A stretch of 64,000 bases of DNA. Source: Plecoglossus altivelis (Eukaryota; Chordata; Actinopteri; Osmeriformes; Plecoglossidae). Of this stretch, positions 11,801-23,000 are shown piece after piece. Each line of letters starts with the position of its first letter. Positions within the stretch are counted from its first letter, which is position 1. The stretch lies in NCBI GenBank assembly GCA_036571765.1, contig BROE01000009.1, positions 11,778,904 through 11,842,903 of the forward strand, read 5' to 3'. Under the pieces are notes generated by a model, which was not told the DNA's origin, ran no database searches, and worked only from the letters and a program-made list of their open reading frames with translations. A program made the translations under genes and the position numbers.

Positions 11801-13470
11801 GGAGGGGTAGAGCTCTGGAACAGGTTCGCTCCTCCCTTTTCCCTCTCACAGAGACCACTGGCAGGCTGCTTATCTGCAGGGGTGGTGGTGGGACAGAGAG
11901 GGTGGAGGGGTTAGGATGGAGCCATAGGGGGCGAGGAGGGTGATCGAGACGAAAGGAAGGTATAGCGATGTAGATTCTCTGAAACTCTAAATGAGTATCC
12001 AATCAAAGCCTTCTTCATTTACCCATCATCCAATCAGAGCTACTCGTCCATGAGGTGTTGAGTTCATCTATCCCCATCAGGGCTACGGGGCCAACCTAGA
12101 GAAGACAAAACAGCAATTATGTGTGTGAATGTTGAATGTTTCGGAATAAAAGTGGGACCCTTTCTCACATACCTGAATATCTGCATAGTGATTGTGCTTC
12201 TTTCCAGTGGGGGTTAGAGGACGATGCAGCCTGAACAACCTAGCTACCCCGGCCACCGTTTTCTTCACAAAACTGAGAACCACATCTGGAGATAAAGATT
12301 GTTTAGAGATGTCATCAATCCGCACATGTCTTTAAAGACGTTCCCTTCTGTATGAGGCGTGATCATGCTTTTCTGTTGACGGGAATCTTAACTGATCATC
12401 TACCTCTTTTCCGCCTTTTGATCTCCACTTGGTCGTTCTGGGCAACATTATCTGCAGCATGAACACTGGGACAGACACAACATTATCTGCAGCATGAACA
12501 CTGGGACAGAAACAACATTATCTGCAGCATGAACACTGGGACTGAAACAACATTATCTGCAGCATGAACACTGGGAGAGAAACAACATTATCTGCAGCAT
12601 GAACACTGGGACAGAAACAACATTATCTGCAGCATGAACACTGGGACTGAAACAACATTATCTTACATACTAGAAACGTCAGGAACTTGCAGTCACGTAC
12701 CATTACACTTGCCTCAGATTCAAACTCAAAGAGAACTGTCATAACAAGTCCTTTGACGTTTACTGAACTGAACTTTGATGCTGCACATCAGATACGAATC
12801 ACTGTGATCTTTATTGCTCACTATGTAGCACTGTAGTTAGGAGTTAATATAGTAGCATACAGTTCCTTAGATCCTGCCACCTAAACACTTGTTTCTTTGC
12901 ACTTTTTCTATTTAATTTGTGTACTTTTAGCAGGTCACTTTGGACAAGAGTCTGCTAATAAAAAGAAAAACTGTATTTTGACACCATAACATGACATTTG
13001 AATAAGTGTATCAACACGATATTCCCATATATACTAGAAGTCAACAGTAACGTTAGCGTAGCTAGCTAGTTGCGTTCCACGAAGAACAACTCTTCCATGT
13101 TTTATTTCATGGTCTTGTTTGACTAGCCGCTAACTTGATAAGGTAATTTATAGCTAGCTAGATTATTATCTAATAGAACAGTTACTAGCTCGATAGCACT
13201 GACGTTTAATTTGAGCACAGCACTAATCCAGGTAGGCACGCCGACAGTAGCTAGGCTAGCTAACTTGCTGAGTTGGGAGACAATGCCTCGATCCTACCTC
13301 TGATAGTTCCTCTTTGCCGGTCTGGCGTGACTTTCCTCCCGCTGCACTTTGGCAGTTTCTGCCGCTGGCGTATGTATCTCCCTGGTAACGTTAGCAGGCC
13401 ACCCCGTGGGATTCTGCCCGTCAACGGGCTCAAAGAGCGATGTTATTCCGTCAACTATCCATCCGTACAT
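8831..13470 (-). CDS. senp2: Sentrin/SUMO-specific protease 2 (about 16 coding exons)
   Basis: A C48 cysteine protease that matures SUMO and removes it from targets at nuclear pores and in the nucleus. Exons (genomic order): 8831-8893, 9187-9282, 9391-9475, 9591-9670, 9845-10081, 10276-10407, 10522-10674, 10813-10882, 10965-11022, 11139-11224, 11385-11490, 11608-11873, 12023-12095, 12173-12285, 12404-12437, 13298-13470; about 600 aa, with one edge possibly 1 nt off. The N-terminus starts MYGWIVDG, as in human MYRWLV. A basic NLS-like KRRKR lies in exon 2. The catalytic domain has SSAFKLRIT and WLNDEVINFY, His in GVHWSLAV, Asp in the exon after it, Gln in EIPQQ and nucleophilic Cys in NGSDCGVF. 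It ends MPLFRKLMIWEILNQRLL. Human SENP2 is also next to TRA2B. A Gly-rich insertion in the catalytic domain is noted among the findings. Confidence 0.95.
9517..9548 (-). repeat. Fragment of widespread teleost repeat tail
   Basis: GTTGCTTTGGATAACAA in a senp2 intron. It matches the core of a very common teleost interspersed repeat (consensus-like CGCTTTGGATAAAAGCG). Similar diverged copies occur at 12930-12962 and 55220-55250. Family assignment needs RepeatMasker. Confidence 0.4.
12444..12663. repeat. 35-bp minisatellite, six copies, at a senp2 splice acceptor
   Basis: Six head-to-tail copies of a 35-bp unit beginning AACATTATCTGCAGCATGAA plus a partial seventh. Only 1-2 differences occur between units, at unit positions 30-33. 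It sits in the senp2 intron only 6 bases from the acceptor of the 34-nt exon 12404-12437, so on the minus strand it forms the whole upstream branch-site region of that exon. Confidence 0.95.
12930..12962 (-). repeat. Fragment of widespread teleost repeat tail
   Basis: GGTCACTTTGGACAAGAGTC followed by TGCTAATAAA. This is a diverged copy of the same teleost repeat tail seen at 9517 and 55220, in senp2 intron 1. Confidence 0.45.
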
Positions 13471-14611
13471 CCCAGACAAATACGAGAAAATGGAAACAGG
13501 GCTTTCTAAAGGGGCCAGGTCTATTCGTTGTGGAAAAGTCAAGCTAGTGATGGTATTCGATCTACGACGCGAAGGCTAACCGTTGTGTAGCCCGTCCAGC
13601 TAGCTCGTCTAATTCGCAGGTTAGCGAAGAGCGTCATTCGCTAGATCAGCCGAACAAGCGTGTCCTGGCCTGTGTGGTCAAGTGGCCTTCAATAAACGTC
13701 TGCTGATTGAAATACGGAGAGCCTCAATGGTCAATAGTCTTTTTTTCCCCCGTATTGCATTTTAAATCCGCTTTCATAGTTGAATTATGTAAGTGAGATT
13801 TTCAACGCCATTTTTGATTCCCCTTAAGGCTTACATAATACGAGGGCAGATTGAACTCGATGTTAACTGGCCAACATTCTTATTTATAGCCAAGCAAACA
13901 TATTGCTGTCTTAATCTTAGGAGCACATGCCGCAAACAGGATTTTCTCCACAGGCATGACCAATTCAGTGTACACTAGTCTTCTATCAGAGCTGCACAAT
14001 TTGAACCAAGTCACTTGAACCAAATGCATGTTATCAATTTACATATAATTGTATTTGGGTAGCTGTTATAACAAGCAACAGATCAGCACCAAATGTTAAT
14101 CTTGACGAGAGAATTAAAAAATAAACAACTAGAAAGGGTGCAATGTCCAAAAAATTGTCAAGTGTGTTTGCGGCCACCGTACCTAGAACAGTTTAACTAA
14201 ATCACCACCATACCCATTATTTAAATATCATTTGAACGGACTGTTCAGATGTTTTGAGAAAGTGTTGTCATGGGATGCAGAACAAGTCTTTATTCCAGAG
14301 CGATGGGAGAGCGAGGGGGGAGAGACGGGACCAAGATCCCAAGACGGTAAGTTCACAAGGTAATGTTGGAGGTGTTTCTGAACATTATGGTAACAACCAC
14401 TAACGAATTCTTTGTCTTCATAACTTCTGGGTATCGGTTGACTCTGAATTCATCGCTAACCGAATCTTCTAAGCCATCTTCCTCTTCCTTTCCTTGAAAA
14501 TCTTTGGCAACAAGGAGTCACTAGGACGTGCCAACCTATGCCACCTTTAAGTAAACAAATACTTTTCAATTGAATGTTAAATAACGACGCTTGTATAATC
14601 AGACAAAAATA
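13471..14611. other. senp2 upstream region / intergenic
   Basis: Lies between the senp2 start codon and the end of pcnt. It should hold the senp2 promoter and 5' UTR near 13.5-13.65 kb. I see no gene. AT-rich sequence dominates from 13.7 kb on. Confidence 0.5.
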
Positions 14612-14617
14612 TTTATT
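14612..14617 (-). promoter_or_regulatory. pcnt: Poly(A) signal of pcnt
   Basis: TTTATT on the plus strand (AATAAA on the minus strand), about 420 nt downstream of the pcnt stop at 15037. It implies a 3' UTR of about 15036 to 14600. Confidence 0.5.
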
Positions 14618-15036
14618 GACTGTTTTTTTAATAGAAATGCCAGTATTAAAAAATGTTTAAAAAAAGACTTCACCATTGTGCGCGTTCACCATGACTAGTA
14701 TTGATATTCTAATCCCAGTGCAAATACTTTACACATTCATACATGTTGATAAACGTTACAAAACACGAGTAGAAAAAACAGTTAACACTATCTTTAAAAA
14801 ACAACATTCATCTTGTGAGGACCCTTAGGAGTCATCTTTGCAGCTTTGGCGATCAACCATATAAAATTCAGAATAGAAAACAACATAGAAAATAATTTAT
14901 GTATTTAAAAAAACAACAAAACCATTTGAATCAAATCAAAACATTTACTATCAACAATTCTCTTGTACATGGATGAACACAGTTGGATATGAACCATGGC
15001 CACTTTCAGGATATTGGGCGGCACGGACACATTTGT

Positions 15037-16792
15037 TCAGTGGTCAGACTTCTTAGGGTTGGAAAGGAGACTGGCAGAACCTTCAAAAGGAGACAGACAA
15101 TAATAATATTAAAACCAATTGAGAGACCAAGCACTCCTTTCCATACCTGCTCATCCTTCAACACCCATCCTTAGTCAGTTCTAACAGGATTACAGAAATA
15201 CTGGCAGTTAAAAAGGTGTCTTAACCATCTCAAAGTTCAACTGAATGAATCCAGAAAGGATGCCCCTCCCCCCTCCCCTTGTGACTGAAAACACAAGGCT
15301 TCATGGTTCCTCTGGGCTGGTGGGGTAGAGTGAGTGTGTTCCTCTCCCACTCACCTGGGCCGTTCAGGTAGAGGGGGGATAGGCAGCTCAGGTACAGCCA
15401 AGTCCTGTTCTCTTGCAGCCACCGCTGCCGGTAGCCAATCATATCAGGGGAGCAGGTCACCTGACCATGCCTCCTCCCATCCCCTTTTGAAGGCAGGGAT
15501 AAATAATCCTTGCTTTACTGTGTTGGAGATATTTGAATGATATTACATTGAGCAGCATACAAGTTCGTCCACTCATGTTTGGAGAAGGGGTGTGTGCTGT
15601 AACTCTAAGGAAATATGGATTTGAATGAAGCACTTGAACTTGTTCCTGTGTAGCTGCAACTCCAACGAGAGACAGCGCTGTGTGTATTCAGTGCTGGAAG
15701 CTTACTGGGAGTCCCAGATACCTGAGTGAAATGCAGATCTAAGGAAATTACAAACGAGTGCTACCTTGTTCATTCTGTCAGTCACAGCTCACCGAAAGAA
15801 GTAGGAGTGATGTACACATGCAAGTTCACCGTCGAGTGCCCTCTTCGCCCTGAGGCCCTCTCACCTTCACCCTGATCCGTAGGCAAGCGATGTGTTTAAC
15901 ACAATTAAACTTGAGAACCCTCCTCTCACCGGGATATCGACAGAGTTTCTTGCAGAACGTCGTCCTATTAAAGGTGCCTTCTGCAGGACTGTGTATAGCT
16001 CAATCAACCACCTGTTGTGACTCACCCCCCCCGCCGCCGGGACCCTATGACACGTGTCCGGCCTCCCCTCCCTCACCTGGGTGTCCTCCCCCCAGCCGCT
16101 GCTGGACCTTCTCTAGGTGGTTGATATACTCAGTCAGCGACCGCTCGGCATCCTGGGATGTCCCGACAGAGTGCTGGGACACCGAGGTGGGGTTGGAGCA
16201 TCCCCTTAAGACCAAAGCAGAAACACAGTGAAACCATCGCAACCTTCTCTTTTCTATTCCAAGATAGTCCTGTTGAATATATCACTCGTGTACACAAATA
16301 ATGTAGTGCATCACAAATCACAAAACAGCTGTGGTAAATGGGTTCCAATTCTTCCATGATATTCGAAACGGGAATCAATAAACGCGAGCGTGCTGTACCT
16401 GTTGTGTAGACGGAAGGGCGATTTCATTGGTGGAACTAAGGCTGAGACCACACCCATATGGGTGGGGCTACCATCTCTAGTGGGAGGGGAGGAGTTATGT
16501 TTGGCTGCAGGTTGTTGCCGTCTTAAAACCTCAGTCCTGGATCCTGTTGGAAAGATAGACAGCTATATGGATGGAGCCAAATGCCTTTCAAGGACACACT
16601 CGAAGAGGACATTTTCGGTTTTAGTGAAAAATGCATGAGCGGACCTGCTGCGTATCCATTGACAGTGATGGATGTGGATCCGCTCCTCCTGATAGCTTTC
16701 TGCCACTTCTTGGTCAAGAACCTCAGTCTGAAAGAGAGAGACATGGGGGGTGACCTAGCTGTAGCTGCAACAGTAGGGTACCAACAACTGCT

Positions 16793-16827
<35 letters not shown>

Positions 16828-17052
16828 TGAGATGGCAACAACTGCTCGCACAGCAGCTCTGAAGCGCGTGAGGGGTCTGCGTGGGCCTGAGAGCGGGGGG
16901 GAGGGGTGCGCCCCCATGCGGGCGATCAGACACAGCGTGGCCTGCTCACAGTCCTGGAACCCCCCCAGCAGCAGCAGCAGGTAGCGCTTCTGGTACACCA
17001 GAGACTTCCGGAAGCTCTCCGCCCTCAGGTAGCGTTCGTACAGGCGCTGCAC
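15037..17052 (-). other. pcnt: pcnt C-terminal exons: PACT domain and tail
   Basis: Exons 15037-15080, 16077-16204, 16399-16543, 16645-16727 and 16826-17052. The PACT (pericentrin-AKAP450 centrosomal targeting) domain runs through the last two: LYERYLRAESFRKSLVYQ, then RYLLLLLGGFQDCEQATL, LTRFRAAVRAVVAIS and LRFLTKKWQKAI. This domain binds the centriole wall and calmodulin. Exon 16399-16543 (starting SRTEVLRRQQPA) is a low-conservation linker. The tail motif SLTEYINHLEKVQQRLGG matches human PCNT closely. The stop is TGA (rc of 15037-15039); a 996-nt intron separates the last two exons. Confidence 0.93.
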
Positions 17053-20000
17053 CTGCAGGCGGGAGGAAACACGCCGTCAACATCGCGAAGAGACTAGCTC
17101 ACTCGCTACTGGAGTAGCAGGAGATGGAAGAACGTTCAAAGCGTGGTCGACCAGCACCGCGATGACGACCGCGTTACCTTGCTGTTGTTGATCTCAGCAG
17201 CTGTGGCGGGCCTGTTCTCGGTGTCCGCGGCGACCTTCGCCAGCTCGCTCTCGGAGCGGCGGAGCTGTCGCTCCAGGCAGCCCAGCGTCTGCTTCAGAGC
17301 GACCCTCTCCCCGCTCAGCTCGGCCACGCGCCCTGACAGCTCCGAGTTCTCCTTCAGCAGCCTCTCCACCAGTGCCGAGGAAGACGGAGACGACTGGAGG
17401 GAAAATACAGAGAGATTATCTTCTTCCTGTTCTGACCAAAATCCAAAGACCTCCTTAAAACTGTATCCCCCTCTCAACCGACATCCTAGCAATGACAAAC
17501 CTTCAACCGTGTCCCATCTTCTACCGATGATGATCTAGCCCTCTGAGTTTACCTGGTGGTTGAGCAGGGGGGCGCCAGCCTGCGTGGGGCCAGCCTGGGC
17601 GCTGGTGGCGTGTGGTGGCGGGGCTCCTCCGGGCAGGGGGGCGAGGGAGCCTGCCAGTCTCTGGGAGGCCATCTCTCTCTCCTCTCTCTCCAGCTCAGCC
17701 AGGGTCTGCTGCAGCTCCCGCATGCGCTGCTGGTCCTGCTGCCTCAGCAGCTCCAGCTGGCTCTGGACACGGGGACAGAGGGGGGGACAGCGTCATGCAC
17801 CAAACAGCAGCAGTTTACAGAGTTATTTAAGGGATAAAGGTCGTCTGGACACCCTTTAAACGCTCAACTATATCACCGCTCGAGGGGGAATCGGTTAGCC
17901 CTTTCACAACACAAGCTTTACAGATCATATCTGTCAGTAAGGGGGTAGAGACCGGTTTGAATGCGTGTTCTGGTAGGTAAGACGTCTCACCAGTTTGTCG
18001 CTGGTCCTCTGGTGTCGCCTCTCTCTGTCTGTCTGGTCCTGCCTCTCTCTCCTCCTCTCCCTCTCCCTCTCCTCCTCTCTTTCCCGCTCCTTCGCCTTCA
18101 GCAGCTGCAGCTTCTCCTTCAGCTCCCGGAGCTCCGCCCCCTGACCTGCAGCACGCTGGCGCTCCGCCTCCAGCGCTCCCCCCACTTCCTGCTTCTGTTC
18201 CTTCAGGGCTGCCACGGTAACGCGGAGGCAGGCGACAGCCTCCTGCTCTCTCAGAGACTCCTCCCTCCTCCTCCTGTCGTCCTCCTCTCTCTTTCTCCGG
18301 CACTGCAGCAGCTCCGCCCTCAGCCTGTCCGTCATTGCGGCGAGCTCCTCCCCTTGCCTCCGCTCCTGCTCTAGCTGGGAACGCATGTCGGAGATGAACT
18401 TCCTGTCTCGGGTCGCGTCAGCTTCCTGCCTGCGCGTGATCTCTTCAAGTTGCCGACAACAACGCTCCCGCTCCTCATCCAACTTCCTATGGGCCTCGGC
18501 AATCTGAGAGCGGGTGTCGACTAAGCTAGACTCCATCTCTCTGACCAGGTTTTCCTGACGGGCCCTGTCCTGTGATTGGGCCTCCAGTTGACGGGTGGAA
18601 CGCTGCCGCTCCTCTTCCAAGTCCTTGTGGGCGTCGGCTAAGCGTTTGTCAAGCTGTGATTGGAGCAGGAGGCCTCGGGAGTGCTCGATCTGAAGCTCTC
18701 GTCTGAGGTTGCTGACGGTCACCTTCTCCTGGTCCAGTTGACTCCTGAGGGACACGACCTCTGACCCCTGCTGCTCCAGGGAAACACGCAGTGCCTGGGA
18801 GGACAGACAGCATCGATGATGGCTCTCTAACACAAACACATTGACGCAGCGTGTATATATATGCGTGTGTGTTGCTGCACCTCTCGTCTCTCCTCCTCCT
18901 CCGTCCCCTGGCGGAGTGTGTGTGCTCTCTCTTGCTCCAGTTCCAGCTGGAGATCTTTGACTCTGCTCTGCTCCTTCTTCAGAGCCTCCTCACACTCCTC
19001 CACAGCCAACCTGGACAGTACATACATAGGCACACGCACACACATCGTCACACACACACAGCAACTCTACACATCGTCAGGCCGTCACTGACAGGCTAAA
19101 GAGCGTTTGGAGTGTAGAGAAAGTGGACCTGAGCTGCTGTATCTGGTTACGTAGGTCCTGCAGTGTGTTGTGGGCAGAGTTCAGCTGCTCCCGGCTGTGC
19201 TCTAGCTCCTCCCTCAGCTGGGGCTCCGCCTGTCCGTCAAGCCACGCCCCGTCTCCTCTGCCGTCAGTCTGAAACGCACTGTGTTTTAGTGCCTTTGCGG
19301 GATGCCTCCATTTTTTTCTTTTTTTTTTTACACATCCAACATGAGCACAAGAGACTGAAGCACATAGCCAGCAGTGCAATGTTGCTGTTCTGACATGGCT
19401 ACAGTGTAACACAGTACACTGTAACTGGTTACATAGGTGTGGTGTAACAACGAGACTGACCTGTGTGTCTCTCTGTGCCATGCGGCAGAGAAGTTCCCTA
19501 AGTGCGATCACCGTTTCCTGAAGTGCCCTCTTCTCCTGTTGCCAGCCCTGGGGAGGGACCGAGGCCTGGTCCAATAGGAGGCCTTTCCCCTCTGACGAAC
19601 AGAGGCTCTGCTCCAGTAAGGTTTTAGAGTCTGAGAGGCGCTGGTGGGAGGAGGCAGCGGCCGGGCGCTGCGACAGAGCAAGGACCCTGCAGCTCTCCTG
19701 GTACACCCTCTTCAACAGGACCTGGAGGGGAGCAGAACATCGAAACATCACTGTGTCCGTCTGCCTGTCTGCCTGTCCTCTCTGTCTGCGTCTAAGCTGT
19801 GTGTCAGAGTTCATACCTGCAGTTCAGGAGACAGCAGCTCGTCGCTGTAGCTCATGCTGCCCGCAGCGCTGTCCGTGTTGGCCGTGGGGTTCATGCCGCG
19901 GCAGCGCAGGTACTCGATGAACTGGGCGTCCAGTCGCTCGGTCTGCTCCAGCTCCACCCTCAGCCTCAGCCCCAACTCAGAACTCACATCTGTTGCAGAG

Positions 20001-23000
20001 AAGGGCGGGGGGTTACCGACCGCGTCGGGACAAACATCGCTTTCCAAAACACGCCCACCCACGCCCCGCATGGACACGTACTGCTGCCATAGCCATCGCT
20101 AGCCCACTCGGGGGCGGAGAGAGAAGAGGTGGAGCCCAGAGGGGAGGAAGGAGCGGTCAGGTCCAGGTTCTCCAACTCGTGCACCTGAGGGAGCGACAGA
20201 GCGACTTATCAAACAGCCCCAAACGTTGGAAGAGACAACAACAAGGGAGGTTCAAACGAGTTCACTTACTTTATCAGCGTCTAGCGAGCCCAGCATGGAG
20301 AAGTTATCGGAAGCCGAGACGGAGCCTGGGGAGCGGGTGCTGCGGGTGGCCAGCTCAGGGGTGATGGTCCTGGATCGGGACTGGTCTGGCCTGCTCCTGG
20401 TGGAGGCCTTGTTCAGGTGGGGCTCCAGCCCTGTGCAGTTCAGGGCACTCAGCTCAGAGAGATGGGAACCTTGGAGACCCGAGGTGTGGTAACCTCCTCT
20501 GAGCTTGTCCTCGGAACACTCCAGTCTCCTGAGAACCTCTGGGGAGCTCAGTGAAGCCTCCCCCTGAGACCCACACAAAACCTCCTCAAACCCAGGATGA
20601 GAAAGATCTAGAGGCCCAAAAACAAAACAACATTGGTCTTCACAGTAAATCAAACACATTCATAACTCGTTCCCCATGGAGGGTTTGAGTGTGTTGGGTA
20701 CCTTTTGATGAGTACGACTGGCTGTGAGGGGGCGTGGCCTGCCGGCTGCAGCGCTGCCTCAGCTGGAGCAGCTCTCTCTGTTGATAGGCCAGCTCCTCTT
20801 CCTGCACCGCCAGGTCCTCCTGGAGGCCACGTAGCTCCGCCTTTAGACGCTGGTTGTAAGTCTCTAGGTCGGCGAGGGCGCGGTCTTTGGTCTGAGTGAC
20901 AGGCGAAAAAGCGGAAGTAAATGAAGCTTGGACAGAGCTTGCTTTCTGGCATTTGTGCAGGAGTGGGACGTGTCAGATGGTGAAAAGGTGGTTCTGTCTG
21001 ATGAGACAGAAGAATAGAACCTACCTGGCCTTCTTCCTTTAGTTTCTCGGCTCTCTCGGTACTACAGCTTAGCCCTTCCTTTACAGCGGCTAACTCCGCC
21101 CTCAGGGCCTGATGCTCCGCCCCCAGCCGGGAAAGCTCCGCCTCCCTCTGTCGGAGAGCGGCGTCCGCCTTGGCGAGGGTCGCCTCAGCGTGAGTCTGGG
21201 ACAGAAACCAAAAGGATCAACATCACAAATGTGCGATTTGAGAACAGCGATGCAATAATTAACTATTCTATCACAAATACACATTCTGACGTGTCTAACG
21301 AGAGCCATCTGTGTTGCAGACATTAACTCATTTCCCAGTGTATTCTTTTGACTTCATAAAGCATAGCAAACCTCCATGCTGTAACCCCTCTCCAACCAAA
21401 GCTATTCCTTACCTCAGCCCAGCAGCACTATGCTCTACGTGGCACAGAAGAAGGACATTTAAAACAAACTTGTTTATGTTTTTGCAATTCAGCCCAACGA
21501 GAAACCTCTTCCTTACTTCCTCTTTCCAATGTCACTTCCTCTGTGAGAGAGATGACGTTGTACGTGGGCAACGGCCAAGATATTCTCAGCATCCTTCCCT
21601 CCCTCCCTCCCTCCCTCTTCCCTTTACTGCCCTCTTTTCCTCTCCTCCCCTCCCTCTGGGTTCTAACTAGATCCAGCTGTGGGAGGGTGATGAGCTCACC
21701 GCCTCTCTATGGCAGAGTGATGCTAGCAGAGTGATGCTAGCAGAGTGATGCTAGCAGACTGGGCTGAACAGCACTCCTCTACAGGGGTTTGGCCTATTCT
21801 TTCCACTCACCAGCACTTCCTTCTGAGACTCCTCCTGATTGGCTCCTCTCTCCTCCAACTGGAGGCTCAGTTCCTGGACGCGAGCTTGAAGCGAGGTCAC
21901 CTCCTGCCTGAAGCGTTCAATTTCCTCCTGCAGCTGGCCCTCCCTCCTCCTCAGAGCCTTGCGTTCGGCGGAGAGCTCGGCCTTGACCGTTTCCATGGCG
22001 GCCATCTCGGCCCTCCCCTCGGCGACAAGCTTCTCCATGGCGACAGCGTCTGCCCTCGCCTCCTGGACCTGTCTCTGGAGAGCGAGCGTGCGTTCTCCGA
22101 ACGACTCGGCCTCTCTCTTCCTCTCCTCGTCCCTCTCCTTCAGACACGCCACCTCCTTCTCCCTCTCCTCCTCCACCCTCTGAAGCTGCAGGACCAGGGA
22201 GCTGAGCTGGGCTTTCTCCTTCTGGAGGACACTCACCTCCTCCTCCTCCTCCCTCCCCTCTTGTCTTCTGGTCTTCTCCTCCTCCAGCTCAGCCTCCTTC
22301 AGACACAGCAGGCGGGCGAGCTCCTCCACCCGCTCCCTCTCCTCCTTCAGCCTCTTCCCCATCTCTGCCCCGTGGCCCCGGTACTCTTCCTCCTGGGTGT
22401 GCAACAGTTTCTCCATCACCTCCTTCTCCCCCACCAGCACCTCCAGCTGGGCCTGGAGAGCCTCCACGCGCGAGCGGAGGGAGCGGGAGGCGGTGGTGTG
22501 GAGGTGCCGCAGCTCTTGCTTCAGGCTGTGCCCTTCTCCCCTCCTGGGCGCCCCTCTGAGCGGGGGGTGAGGAGGCTCAGGGCTGGGCGAGGGCGAGGGG
22601 TTCACGCTGTCCCCGTCCTGGGAGTCGCTGACCTCATGCAGGGTGGGGCCGGACGTGTTGAGCTCCGCCTGCAGCGTGCTGATGACCTCGTGGAGGCGCT
22701 CCTCCTCTTCTTGCTTGTCCTGGCGCAGCCTGATGAGGTCACAGTGCAGGTGCTCAACCTGAGAATGCAGGTCCTCCAGCTCAGCCTCTGTTGTCTAGAC
22801 AGGAGGGGGCAAGAAAAGATCTAAAGTATTGGTCTTGCTCCAACTGCAAGAAAAAATACTACAAAAACTGTGTCTATGTGTGTTCATTAGGATCAATATG
22901 GGAAGGATAAGACATCAACCAATGAAATGACCCACGAATGACCCCTACATGAATGACCCCTACTGACCCTGTTGGCCCTGGAGTTCTCCACCTCCTGCTC

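Noticed and set aside
15230..15460. Possible extra pcnt exon (frame AVAAREQDLAVPELPIPPLP)
   Set aside because: It has a good donor, but its acceptor lacks a pyrimidine tract, and joining it to the last exon gives an abrupt stop. Skipping it gives the human-like ending NPKKSDH. It could be an alternative exon.
17934..18839. AKAP9 as an alternative identity for the giant coiled-coil gene
   Set aside because: The N-terminus and PACT domain resemble both paralogues, but LSLTNLHTAQLELSQANL, the RNRQF-type segment, the SLTEYINHLEKVQQRLGG tail and the C21orf58 neighbour are specific to PCNT.
21745..22824. Plus-strand 359-codon Leu-rich ORF
   Set aside because: It is the antisense shadow of the 984-nt pcnt coiled-coil exon (21811-22794). 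Heptad-rich exons often leave the opposite strand open as Leu/Gln-rich sequence.
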